NCBI GenBank assembly: GCA_034423135.1
Contig: DAOUJC010000006.1
Location: forward strand, 62,001 to 126,000
Reading direction: 5' to 3'
Origin: JAPPHY01 sp034423135
GTDB taxonomy: Bacteria; Chloroflexota; Dehalococcoidia; Lucifugimonadales; UBA2985
Length of the DNA stretch: 64,000 nt
In this document: piece after piece, positions 32,520-41,180 of the stretch
How positions within the stretch are numbered: position 1 is the first letter of the stretch
Layout: each line of letters starts with the position of its first letter
Notes under the pieces: generated by a model
Database searches by the model: none
What the model saw: the letters and a program-made list of their open reading frames with translations, nothing else
Told to the model about the DNA's origin: nothing
Translations under genes and position numbers: made by a program

Positions 32520-33986
32520 CTAGCCCAGGAAGTGGCGGAGCTGAGCGGCCTCCTCGACGTAGTTGAAGACGTTGACGGCGGCGTCGCCCCTGTCCAGGCC
32601 GGCCCAGACTGCGCTGGTCAGCCCCTCGTGGACGCGGTCGATGTCGTTGGCAAACTGAGCCACCAGGCTAACGTACTTCTCGCCCAGCAGCTCGCGCACG
32701 CGCTGCTCGTTCGTGAAGCGCAGCGCGGCGCGGAGGTCGCCGTCCAGGCTGGGATACACCTCACGCACGAACTCCAAGTCGTTGGGGCTGAGGCCGGCCA
32801 TGCCCAGCAGCTCCGGCGGAACTCCGATGGAGTAGAGCGCCGCGGAGAAGCCGATGGCCCTAGGGAGCGTGACGCCGCCGCCCAGCGTGCGTCCGTAGCC
32901 GAACAGCCCGACGTGCATCCTGCGCTCCCGGCGCCTGGGCACGTATGCGGCCACGTTCGATATGAAGCTGGCCAGCAGCTGCACCTGCGACTGGTACTCG
33001 GCCCTGGCCTTGTCGATCACCTCGCGGGCGCGTTGCTCGTCGATTGGCACCGGCTCGCTCTTATCGTGCGCCAGGATCTCGGCGATGCCGCGCTGGACTT
33101 CGTCCCTGGAGTAGTCGTACTTGAAGGCGGACTGGACTGTAAGCGTGTGCGCGCTGGGGTACTCGGTGAAGGCGCGGTCGACGTTGAGTGGAGTCAGGTG
33201 GCCGCGGAAGGGCACGCTGCCTGCGCCGATGATGGGGTAGATGCCGAGACCGATGCGCTGCTCCAGCCCGTGCAGTCGTTGCAGCGCCACCTTCAGCACA
33301 AGCTCTGCGGTTACCACGCCGTAGTTGAGGGCGGGATCGCTGCGGGCCAGGAACACTCGCTGGAACGGCAGATCCCGGTTGCGCACGTACTCCTCGACGA
33401 TGCTGTCGCAGGTGAGCATGCTGTCCAGGTCCTCGACCAGCGGGACCACCCTGAGCTCCTTGGGGCAGAACTCGCCGACCCAGTCCTTGACGATCTGGTC
33501 GCCAAGGAGCGCGCTCTCCTCCTGCTCCACTATAACCTTCCGGTAGTACGCCTCCACCATCGCCAGCTCCCACGCCGAGGTGGTCAGAGGCAGGATCACC
33601 TCCTGGATGGGAGCGTCGGCGCCCTCGCCGTAGAAGGTGGTGGCCGTGTCCCAGGCGGACGGAATGCTCTGCAGCGCCTCCACCATGGACTTGCGCATAT
33701 TCCGCTCCACGCTTGGGTTGGGCACGCGCAGGGTCAGGGACACGTCCCGGCCCAGGCGCAGGCTGTCGAAGACGCGGGAGTAGCCGGTGAGGAGCTTGCG
33801 CACGACGTGGTTGTCGGCCTCCTTGCCCTCGGAGTCCCACATCTGCTCGTCGCAGCCCAGCGCGAAGACGTCGACAGCCTCGTCGACCTCGCCCTCACCC
33901 TTCACGACGCCGTCGGCATCGGCGAAGGGCGCGGGCCTTGCGTTGTCCGGGTGCTGCGTGCTCATCACCTTTGGAATCAGTGCCAC
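32520..33986 (-). CDS. ppcA: Phosphoenolpyruvate carboxylase, archaeal type
   Basis: Catalyses carboxylation of PEP to oxaloacetate, an anaplerotic step. At 488 residues it is about half the size of the classical bacterial enzyme and carries the archaeal-type signatures: MSTQHPDNA at the N-terminus, LGCDEQMWD, PLVEDLDSM, and HVGLFGYGRTLGGGVTLPR with AIGFSAALYSIG. The start is GTG with GGGAGG 6 nt upstream. It heads the ppcA-trpF-trpB run. This enzyme type is mostly archaeal but occurs in some bacteria, so it is a useful taxonomic hint. Confidence 0.92.
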   Translation of the reverse strand: MALIPKVMSTQHPDNARPAPFADADGVVKGEGEVDEAVDVFALGCDEQMWDSEGKEADNHVVRKLLTGYSRVFDSLRLGRDVSLTLRVPNPSVERNMRKSMVEALQSIPSAWDTATTFYGEGADAPIQEVILPLTTSAWELAMVEAYYRKVIVEQEESALLGDQIVKDWVGEFCPKELRVVPLVEDLDSMLTCDSIVEEYVRNRDLPFQRVFLARSDPALNYGVVTAELVLKVALQRLHGLEQRIGLGIYPIIGAGSVPFRGHLTPLNVDRAFTEYPSAHTLTVQSAFKYDYSRDEVQRGIAEILAHDKSEPVPIDEQRAREVIDKARAEYQSQVQLLASFISNVAAYVPRRRERRMHVGLFGYGRTLGGGVTLPRAIGFSAALYSIGVPPELLGMAGLSPNDLEFVREVYPSLDGDLRAALRFTNEQRVRELLGEKYVSLVAQFANDIDRVHEGLTSAVWAGLDRGDAAVNVFNYVEEAAQLRHFLG

Positions 33987-34106
33987 TGCGAACCTCCCGC
34001 GGGGCCGGCGACATGGAATGCGGCCGCGGCCGCCGGTTCCGACCCTCGCCCCATTATACGCGAATGTTGCAAGTTGGCTGAACCCCTGCGGGGGAGAGGT
34101 TTCCCC

Positions 34107-34145
34107 GCCCGCTCGTGGTGAGCCTGTCGAACCATTTGAGCGGGC
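34107..34145. repeat. REP-like hairpin repeat, copy 1 (in the 33987-34366 gap)
   Basis: A 39-nt unit whose ends pair (GCCCGCTC with GAGCGGGC) and which matches 38112-38150 with a single mismatch. A related inverted element (TTCGACGGGCTCAGTG) lies about 30 bp further on. The rest of this 380-bp gap between ppcA and the helicase gene shows no gene. Confidence 0.7.
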
Positions 34146-34366
34146 AGTCCTTCACCGACGTGCGCTCACTTCCTTCGACGGGCTCAGTGTGATCTGACTG
34201 CATGGGACGCACCCTGATACGGGACCGCAATCCAGCGGATAGGGATAGACCGCTGCCTACGCAGGGGTGGCCCGGTAGAGGCAGCCGTGGTGAACGCGGC
34301 CCGCAATGGCCGGGAGCCGTTTGGCGTTGCTCCGGCGGTCGTCGGGAGCCCCTAGGGCTTACGCGG

Positions 34367-35776
34367 CTATTGGGTGCTCCGCGGTCGGTGTCTCGTAACA
34401 CGGGACGCCTCCCAGGGCTGGCGAGTGAGGCCGCCTCCCATGCTCCGGTTGATCTCGCGCCACTTCGGCTCTTCATCCGGCGTGATGAACGTCACGGCCA
34501 CACCGGCGCGGCCCATTCGCCCCGTCCGCCCTACCCTGTGTGTGAACAGCAGGTCGGAGTCCGGCAGGTCATAGTTGATTACCTGGCCAATGCCGTCGAT
34601 GTCCAACCCGCGGGCTGCTACGTTGGTCGCCACGAGTATGGGTATGGCACCGGAGCGGAAGTCAGCCATCACGCGCTCGCGTGCGTTCTGGCTGAGATTC
34701 CCCTGCAGTGCGCCGGCCGGGTATCCCTTCTCTCCCAGCTGTGAGGCCAGCTTCTTCACGCCTCGCTTGGTCTTGCCGAAGACGATGACAGCCTCGCCGT
34801 CACGCCGGTCCAGCAGAGTTCGGAGCGCACCCATCTTGTCGGACTTCTCGATGTTGTAGACCAGATGCTTCACTGCGGGCAGCGACTTCAAGTCTGCGTC
34901 CACCTCCACCGTGGCCGGGTCGCGCATGTACTTCGAGGCGGTCCTGGACACCCACTCCGGCATCGTCGCCGACAGGAGTGCTGTCTGCCGGCCGGAGGGC
35001 GTCCGGCTCAGGATGGCCTCGACGTCGTGCGCGAACCCCCTGTCCAGCATCTCATCCGCCTCGTCCAGCACCATGAAGCGGACCGATTGCAGGTCAAGCG
35101 TGCCTTGCCGGATGTGGTCCAGTGTCCGGCCGGGGGTACCGATGATGATCTGGGCGCCGGTCTTCAGCGCGGTGTATTCCGGCCTGTACGACCGGCCGCC
35201 GTATAGCAGCGTGCAGCGCAGCGAGCGCGGCGACGCCATTGCCTCCGTTATTCCGGCCACCTGTATGGCCAGCTCGCGCGTCGGAACCAGCACCAGTGCC
35301 TGGACGCGCCGGTCGGATGGGTCGCACTGTTCTGCCAGTGGTATGGCGAATGCCAGGGTTTTTCCCGACCCCGTACGTGCCTGCCCAATCACGTCCCGGC
35401 CCGCCAGAAGAAGGGGAATGGTCTTCTTCTGGATTGGCGTGGGTTCCGATATGTCCATGCGGGAAAGCGCCGCCCTCGTGGAGGCCTGCAGTGCCATTGC
35501 AGCAAACACCGGAGCGGAGGAGACGGAGGGGGCATCGCGCGAGGTTGGAGCCGCTTGGTCAAGCTGATCTGCGTCGAACGGCCCCTCGGGTCGTGAGACT
35601 GACCGTGTCGAGGAACTGCCGCGCTGCGTCTTGAAGCACGGAGAGCAGTAAACCGGGCGGTCCTGGCTTGGCCGGAACGGGACTGTGGTGGAAGTGCCGC
35701 AAACGGCGCATACGGCCTGATGACGGCGCCTGTAGCCGGCGTTAGCACGCCGGACAGTGGTGGACTGTATTGCCAT
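34367..35776 (-). CDS. DEAD-box RNA helicase with N-terminal zinc ribbon
   Basis: A 469-residue ATP-dependent RNA helicase. It has the Q motif (SEPTPIQKKTIP), motif I ARTGSGKT, Ia PTRELAIQ, Ib TPGR, II DEAD, III SAT, V ATNVAARGLDIDG and VI HRVGRTGR. Before the core (residues 20-55) sits a CxxC...CxxC ribbon (CAVCG and CSPC flanking TVPFRPSQDRPVY), a zinc ribbon more often seen as a small stand-alone or appended domain in this bacterial group. Its C-terminus is short and lacks the RNA-binding DbpA-type domain. The function is presumably ribosome assembly or RNA turnover. Confidence 0.88.
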   Translation of the reverse strand: MAIQSTTVRRANAGYRRRHQAVCAVCGTSTTVPFRPSQDRPVYCSPCFKTQRGSSSTRSVSRPEGPFDADQLDQAAPTSRDAPSVSSAPVFAAMALQASTRAALSRMDISEPTPIQKKTIPLLLAGRDVIGQARTGSGKTLAFAIPLAEQCDPSDRRVQALVLVPTRELAIQVAGITEAMASPRSLRCTLLYGGRSYRPEYTALKTGAQIIIGTPGRTLDHIRQGTLDLQSVRFMVLDEADEMLDRGFAHDVEAILSRTPSGRQTALLSATMPEWVSRTASKYMRDPATVEVDADLKSLPAVKHLVYNIEKSDKMGALRTLLDRRDGEAVIVFGKTKRGVKKLASQLGEKGYPAGALQGNLSQNARERVMADFRSGAIPILVATNVAARGLDIDGIGQVINYDLPDSDLLFTHRVGRTGRMGRAGVAVTFITPDEEPKWREINRSMGGGLTRQPWEASRVTRHRPRSTQ

Positions 35777-35962
35777 GAGGAAACGGACTCCTTATCCCAA
35801 TGGGCCACAAAAGCGAAAGACGGGATCAGTCCGTTATCCTGTGTGTAGCCTTGGTGCGAAATTATGGTGTCGGCCCATTCTAACAGAAAACGGACAAGAT
35901 GGCTCCCTCTCGTCAGGGTAGACCTACGGAGCCTGCGAAATGGTCGCGCGCTCACCCCCGCA

Positions 35963-35991
35963 TTGCGGGCGGTATGGTCGCGTGCTTTAAT
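35963..35991 (+). promoter_or_regulatory. Promoter 9 nt before a GTG start
   Basis: TTGCGG, a 17-nt spacer, TTTAAT, then 9 nt to the GTG at 36001. It overlaps the alternative ATG at 35974, which supports the GTG start. Confidence 0.5.
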
Positions 35992-36000
35992 TGGGCCGCT

Positions 36001-38025
36001 GTGACCAATGCCTCGAACAGACTCTGGGGCGCCGCCGCGCTCGCCGCGCTGATGCTCCTCGCGGCGGCCGCGTGCGGGCACAGGATGGTCGAGCCGGAAG
36101 CCTCGCCGCAGCCCGCGGGTCCGCCGTGCGGTGAGCACGCCACAGTCGAACGCACACCCGTCGCGGATGGCGTGTACGCCTACCCCACGGAGGCGCTCGA
36201 CCCGCCGTGGCTGGACGAGCGCAGGTCGGACCAGATTGCCGATGCTGACCGCCTCGACGTGTTCTGCGACTTCCGCTTCGTCGACCTCGTGGAGGAGAGC
36301 GGCATCACCTTCCGGCACCGGCCGGTGGACGACGCGGCCCGCACCTACAAGGCCGTCCACTACGACCATGGCAACGGCCTGGCCGTCGCTGACGTGGACG
36401 GCGACGGCCTCCACGACATCTACTTCGTGAACCAGATTGGCGCAAACCAGCTGTGGCGCAACCTGGGCGGCGGCCGGTTCGAGGACGTGACGGCGGCCGC
36501 GGGCGTGGCCGTCGACGACCGAGTGAGCGTGAGCGCGTCCTTCGCGGACATCGACAACGACGGCGACCCAGACCTGTACGTCACCGCCGTCCGCGCCGGC
36601 AACCTGCTGTTCGAGAACGACGGCGCGGGCAGGTTCCGCGACATTACGGCCGCCTCCGGCACGGGCTACGCGGGCCACTCCTCCGGCGCCGTGTTCTTCG
36701 ACTACGACGCGGACGGCCTGCTCGACCTGTACGTGACAAACGTGGGCCGCTACACGTCGGAGCAGCAGCGGCCGGTGTCGCGCGATGAGCCCCTCGCCGA
36801 GTACGAGTCGGGCAGCTACGAGTTTCTCAACGGCCTGGAGGACGCGTTCGAGGGTCATCTGTACCCGGACCGCTCGGAGAGCAGCGTGCTGTACCACAAC
36901 CTGGGCGGCGGCCGGTTCGCGGACGTCACGGAGGAGGCCGGCCTGGCGGATGCGGCTTGGTCCGGCGACGCCACGCCCCTGGACGCAAACGGCGACGGTC
37001 TGCCGGACCTGTACGTGCTCAACATGCAGGGCCACGACCGGCTCTACTTGAACGCCGGAGGCCGCTTCGTGCTCAGCGAGGACGCATTCCCGCGCACGCC
37101 CTGGGGCGCGATGGGCGTCAAGGCGTTCGACTACGACAACGACGGCGACGTTGACATCTTTGTGACCGACATGCACTCGGACATGAGCGAGGACATTGGG
37201 CCGGAGAGGGAGAAGGATAAATCCAGGATACAGTGGCCGGAGAGCTTCGTGCAGAGCAACGGCCGCAGCATCTACGGCAACGCATTCTACGAGAACCAGG
37301 GCGACGGCACCTACCGGGAGATGTCCGACGAGCTGGGCGCGGAGACGTACTGGCCCTGGGGCCTCAGCGTGGGCGACCTCAACGCCGACGGCTACCAGGA
37401 CGCGTTCGTCACGGGCAGCATGAGCTTCCCATTCCGCTACGCCGTCAACTCGCTGCTGCTCAACAACCGCGGCGAGGGCTTTGTGGACAGCGAGTTCATC
37501 CTGGGCGCGGAGCCGAGACGCGACAGGCGAACGGCCTCACCAGCGTTCGAGATCGACTGCGCGGGCGTCGACCGTCTACACCGCCTCTGCGAAGAGGAGG
37601 GCCTGAGCGGCCGCGTCGAGGTATGGGGCTCCATCGGCTCCCGCTCCTCCGCCGTGTTCGACATGGACGGCGACGGTGACCTGGACATCGTGACAAGCGA
37701 CTTCAACGCGGGGCCGCAGCTGCTGGTGAGCAGCCTGGCAGAATCGCTGGACAGGCTCAGCTATGTGAAGGTGTCGCTGGAGGGCACCGAGTCCAACCGC
37801 GACGGGCTGGGCGCGACCGTGACCGTCCATGCTGGCGGCAACACGTACACCCGCGTCCACGACGGCAAGTCGGGATACCTGTCGCAGAGCCTGCTGCCGC
37901 TCTACCTCGGGCTGGGCGACTCGCCCTCAATCGAGAGCATTGAGGTGGCGTGGCCATCCGGGCGGCGGCAGAGCGTGTCAGGCCCGCTGGACGTGAACCA
38001 ACTTGTGCACGTGCGGGAGGAGTAG
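36001..38025 (+). CDS. FG-GAP/VCBS repeat lipoprotein with ASPIC/UnbV domain
   Basis: A 674-residue exported lipoprotein (lipobox LAAAAC near residue 25). At least seven calcium-binding beta-propeller repeats follow, each with the loop D.(D/N).DG..D(I/L) (for example DVDGDGLHDIYFV, DIDNDGDPDLYVT, DYDNDGDVDIFVT). The C-terminal 80 residues are an ASPIC/UnbV domain (GLGATVTVHAGGNTYTR, IEVAWPSGRRQ). Such proteins are cell-surface, often adhesive or carbohydrate-linked; the exact role is unknown. The GTG at 36001 gives a normal signal peptide and fits the promoter 9 nt upstream; ATG 35974 would lie in that promoter. Confidence 0.82.
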   Translation: MTNASNRLWGAAALAALMLLAAAACGHRMVEPEASPQPAGPPCGEHATVERTPVADGVYAYPTEALDPPWLDERRSDQIADADRLDVFCDFRFVDLVEESGITFRHRPVDDAARTYKAVHYDHGNGLAVADVDGDGLHDIYFVNQIGANQLWRNLGGGRFEDVTAAAGVAVDDRVSVSASFADIDNDGDPDLYVTAVRAGNLLFENDGAGRFRDITAASGTGYAGHSSGAVFFDYDADGLLDLYVTNVGRYTSEQQRPVSRDEPLAEYESGSYEFLNGLEDAFEGHLYPDRSESSVLYHNLGGGRFADVTEEAGLADAAWSGDATPLDANGDGLPDLYVLNMQGHDRLYLNAGGRFVLSEDAFPRTPWGAMGVKAFDYDNDGDVDIFVTDMHSDMSEDIGPEREKDKSRIQWPESFVQSNGRSIYGNAFYENQGDGTYREMSDELGAETYWPWGLSVGDLNADGYQDAFVTGSMSFPFRYAVNSLLLNNRGEGFVDSEFILGAEPRRDRRTASPAFEIDCAGVDRLHRLCEEEGLSGRVEVWGSIGSRSSAVFDMDGDGDLDIVTSDFNAGPQLLVSSLAESLDRLSYVKVSLEGTESNRDGLGATVTVHAGGNTYTRVHDGKSGYLSQSLLPLYLGLGDSPSIESIEVAWPSGRRQSVSGPLDVNQLVHVREE

Positions 38026-38111
38026 GGCGGCGGAGGCTCAGCCTGTCGCGAGCCTCCGCGCGTAGTCCGCTCACGCCCTTCGACAGGCTCAGGGTGAGCG
38101 AACTCGCGATA

Positions 38112-38150
38112 GCCCGCTCATGGTGAGCCTGTCGAACCATTTGAGCGGGC
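38112..38150. repeat. REP-like hairpin repeat, copy 2
   Basis: A 39-nt copy of the element at 34107-34145 with one mismatch. Its ends, GCCCGCTCA and TGAGCGGGC, pair perfectly. A related inverted piece (TTCGACAGGCTCAGGG) lies at about 38079. It follows the ASPIC gene and may act as terminator or mRNA-end stabiliser. Confidence 0.7.
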
Positions 38151-38179
38151 CTGAGTCCACGGGACACGGGCACCGCCCG

Positions 38180-38208
38180 TTGTCCGGCCTGCGGCAACCC
38201 GCTAGACT
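38180..38208 (+). promoter_or_regulatory. Leaderless promoter of the amidohydrolase gene
   Basis: TTGTCC, a 17-nt spacer, TAGACT, then 6 nt to the ATG at 38215. Confidence 0.6.
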
Positions 38209-38214
38209 TGTGCC

Positions 38215-39687
38215 ATGATCCTGCTCACGCCGAGCCCGCGAATGACGTCCCTCGCCTTCATGAGGCGTGTGTTGCTGCCGGCTGTCGCGATGGCGGCCGT
38301 GGTACTGTCGGTCGTGGGCTGCGCGCCCGCAGAGCCTACAGTCCCTCCGACGCTTGAAGGCTTGCCGCCTGACGTCATCCTTCACGGCGGCCGCGTGATC
38401 ACGATGGAGCCGGACATGACTCGCGCGGAGGCGATAGCTGTGCGCGGCGATGAGATCGTCGCCGTGGGCAGCAGTGACCAGCTGCTGGCGCTGGCGGGGC
38501 CGTCCACGCAGGTCGTCGACCTACAGGGCAGGGCGCTGCTGCCCGGCTTCATCGACGCCCACAACCACATCTTCAGCGAGGCAATCCGCACGCGAAACCC
38601 GTCGCTTCAAGAGGCCCAGGACTACGCTCTGAGCTTGGGCATCACCGCAATGGCCGACATGTCCGTTGAGGCGCCCGTGCTCCTCGCACTGCGCAACTTC
38701 CACGATGCGGGCAGGCTGCGTGTCCGCACGAGCGTTTACCCGCCGTACAACCTCCACTGCGGCGAGTTGCTCGGTCACTGGTACGCTGAATTTCCGCCGG
38801 AACGCGACCCCGACGCCATGCTGCGAATTCTCGGCGCAAAGATCTTCCCCGACGGCTGGACGTGCGACCTGCTGCCGGCCTTCAGCTTTGAGCTGCGCGA
38901 CGCCCCCGACGCGGAGAGCAGCCGCGGCCACCTGCTCGTCGGGCCGGACGAGCTTGCCCGCGTGCTCGCCGAGCTGGAGGCGATGGGCTATCAGGCGGCT
39001 GTGCACGCGCTCGGCGACCGCGCAGTCGAGAATGCGCTGGACGCCATCGAGAGCGTGCTCGCGGGCGCGCCGAACGACCTGCGCCATCGCATCGAACACA
39101 ACATGTTCATCCGTCCTGACCTGATGGGCCGGTACGGAGAGACGGGCGCAGTGCCCGTAATCTGGGGCTCGGGGGCGTGCCACATCCGAAATACGTCGTG
39201 GCGCGACTCGGATGGCCGGCTGACGCATCGCTGGGGCGGGCCAGAGTCGCACCCGTGGATCAACCCCTGGCGTTCGCTTCTTGACGCCAATCCGGGGCTG
39301 CCCGTTGCATTCCACAGCGACATGTCGTGGGGCGAGCCGGGCCCTCTGGCCTATCTCTACAGCCTGGTCACACGCAACGAGGTGTTTCTGGACGATTCGC
39401 CCATATGCGAGGCGCCGGAGTGGTTGAAGCACGAGGCCGTTGACGTCGAAGACGCGCTGCGCATGATGACCACGGGCGCGGCCTACGCGCTGCTCATGGA
39501 GGAGAGGACCGGCTCGCTCAGGCCTGGCAAGCTCGCCGACCTGATCGTGCTGTCGGACGACCCGCTGGAGACCGACCCTGAGTCGCTGCACCGGCTGGAG
39601 GTGCTGGTGACGATGGTCGGCGGGCGCGTGGAGCACTGCGCAGCATCGGCTGAGTCGCTGTGCCCCGGATACGCGGAGGGCGGCTAG
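38215..39687 (+). CDS. Exported amidohydrolase (YtcJ-like, amidohydrolase 3) lipoprotein
   Basis: A 490-residue metal-dependent hydrolase of the amidohydrolase superfamily. An N-terminal signal ends in the lipobox VVGC near residue 42. The metal motif appears as GFIDAHNHIFSEA. Later come HALGDRAVENALDAIE, RIEHNMFI and the C-terminal strand block GSLRPGKLADLIVLSDDPL typical of the family. Substrates are usually amides, ureas or similar small molecules; none can be assigned. The -10 box lies 6 nt before the ATG, which supports this start over ATG 38242 or 38260. Its stop and that of the convergent MFS gene share the same CTAG. Confidence 0.83.
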   Translation: MILLTPSPRMTSLAFMRRVLLPAVAMAAVVLSVVGCAPAEPTVPPTLEGLPPDVILHGGRVITMEPDMTRAEAIAVRGDEIVAVGSSDQLLALAGPSTQVVDLQGRALLPGFIDAHNHIFSEAIRTRNPSLQEAQDYALSLGITAMADMSVEAPVLLALRNFHDAGRLRVRTSVYPPYNLHCGELLGHWYAEFPPERDPDAMLRILGAKIFPDGWTCDLLPAFSFELRDAPDAESSRGHLLVGPDELARVLAELEAMGYQAAVHALGDRAVENALDAIESVLAGAPNDLRHRIEHNMFIRPDLMGRYGETGAVPVIWGSGACHIRNTSWRDSDGRLTHRWGGPESHPWINPWRSLLDANPGLPVAFHSDMSWGEPGPLAYLYSLVTRNEVFLDDSPICEAPEWLKHEAVDVEDALRMMTTGAAYALLMEERTGSLRPGKLADLIVLSDDPLETDPESLHRLEVLVTMVGGRVEHCAASAESLCPGYAEGG

Positions 39688-40898
39688 GCCTGCAGCGCGC
39701 GCGTGGCCCTGCGTCTGCCCTGGCTCCAGGTGATCATGAAGGCCATCACGCCCACGGCTATCACCAGTCCGGATGCGCGGAACACGTCCTCGATGCTGCC
39801 GCCGCTCTCGATGAGGCTGCCGCCCACAGAGCCGGTGAGCACGCCCATGATGAGGACGGCATTCGTGAAGCCGATCAGCGTGCCGTAGCCGTAGATCCTG
39901 CCCAGGTCCGTGGTGATGGCCAGCGAAGAGGGAAGAGCGGCGCTCTCCGATAGCCCCAGAATCAGGAACAGCACCAGCAGCACCATGACGGTGCTGGCCA
40001 GAGGTAGCGCCTCCGTGCCGGCTGCCATCAGCAACCCTCCGCCGACGACCAGCAGGCTGCGCGGTACGTGGTCGGCCAGGCGCCCGAACAGCGGCTGGAA
40101 TATGCTCGAAATGATTGCGCGCGAGCCGATCACCAGGCCAACAAGCGTCGCGCTGGCCAGAAGCGATTCGGTCATGAATATGGCAATGAAGGTGAATACG
40201 GACCCCATGCCCAGGCCAAAGGTGTAGTTGAAGATCATCAGTGACCACACGCGCAGGTCGCCGGCCATCTCGCGGAAGCTGGGCACCACCACATCATCCT
40301 CTCTTCTCCCGCCTGATGTATCCGGTAACAGGAACGTCACCATGAGCACCGCCACCACCGCGGCGGCGGCCAGTGTGAGGAACGTGGCGTCCACGCCGAA
40401 GTTGTCCTTGAGCACTCCGCCAACCAGCGGCCCGGCGCCGAACCCCGCCGTGAACGACACCATGAACATGCCCATGTAGCGCCCCTCATGGCCCCTGGGC
40501 GAAAGCTCCCCGACCATCGCAAGCGCTGACGGGAACATGCAGGCTGCGCCGATACCCATACCCATGCGCAGCAGCGTGACGATCTGGTACGAGTCGGCCA
40601 TGGACAGCCCGATGCCGATAAACACGTACACGGAGAGCCCGGCGAGGATGAAGCGACGCCTGCCCAGTCGATCGCCCAGCCTGCCGACGATTGGAGTGAG
40701 GGGCGTCTGCGTGATCGCAAAGCCTGAGAATGCGAGGCCCAGCCACACTCCCGATGCGCCCAAGTCTCGCACGAACACCGGCAGAATGGGCACCACCATG
40801 CCCAGCCCGCTGGCCATCACGAACATGGAGAACCACAAGATAGCAAAAGCCCGCCATCGGCGGGCCGTCGAGGTGGACTCTAGAGCCGGGGTGTTCAC
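39684..40898 (-). CDS. Major facilitator superfamily transporter
   Basis: A 404-residue carrier with about 12 hydrophobic segments. The MFS A-motif occurs after helix 2 as GRLGDRLGRRRF, and its counterpart after helix 8 as GRLADHVPRS. It resembles the drug:H+ antiporter (DHA1/tetracycline-type) group. The substrate is unknown. The start is GTG at 40898 with only a weak ribosome site. The stop codon overlaps the convergent amidohydrolase stop by 4 bp (CTAG), so the two transcripts are antisense at their ends unless terminated at the boundary. Confidence 0.86.
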   Translation of the reverse strand: MNTPALESTSTARRWRAFAILWFSMFVMASGLGMVVPILPVFVRDLGASGVWLGLAFSGFAITQTPLTPIVGRLGDRLGRRRFILAGLSVYVFIGIGLSMADSYQIVTLLRMGMGIGAACMFPSALAMVGELSPRGHEGRYMGMFMVSFTAGFGAGPLVGGVLKDNFGVDATFLTLAAAAVVAVLMVTFLLPDTSGGRREDDVVVPSFREMAGDLRVWSLMIFNYTFGLGMGSVFTFIAIFMTESLLASATLVGLVIGSRAIISSIFQPLFGRLADHVPRSLLVVGGGLLMAAGTEALPLASTVMVLLVLFLILGLSESAALPSSLAITTDLGRIYGYGTLIGFTNAVLIMGVLTGSVGGSLIESGGSIEDVFRASGLVIAVGVMAFMITWSQGRRRATRALQA

Positions 40899-40985
40899 TT
40901 CAGGTGCCTGACCGCGATTGTATCACTCGGCACGCCTACCGCACAACAGGCAGGAATAGGTACGGCGGTGTGCTGGAGCTAACCG

Positions 40986-41014
40986 TTGACACCCCCACAG
41001 TGCGAAAGTATCCT
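40986..41014 (+). promoter_or_regulatory. Promoter upstream of the restriction-modification genes
   Basis: TTGACA, a 17-nt spacer, TATCCT. The leader to the methyltransferase ATG would be about 160 nt, long enough for leader control. This lies in the 282-bp gap 40899-41180, which otherwise shows no clear gene. Confidence 0.6.
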
Positions 41015-41180
41015 GTACTTGAGCCGTTCGACTGTTGCAAGGCCGAAATCTTGCGAGAGAGGGGGCACATTGCAGCAGTACGACCAGCATGAGTGCTACG
41101 GGTCCCTCATTCTCAGGCTGAAGGGCGTCAATTGCTTCTAGGTAGTGCGTAGGTCTCCAGCGACTTTGTATTACTCCCTT

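Noticed and set aside
32466..34121. A 551-codon plus-strand frame over trpF/ppcA
   Set aside because: It is the antisense shadow of two clearly recognised minus-strand enzymes.
41019..41141. A 40-codon frame starting with TTG 4 nt after the promoter at 40986-41014 (possible leader peptide or control protein)
   Set aside because: TTG without a ribosome site and no resemblance to restriction-system C proteins; kept only as a remark.
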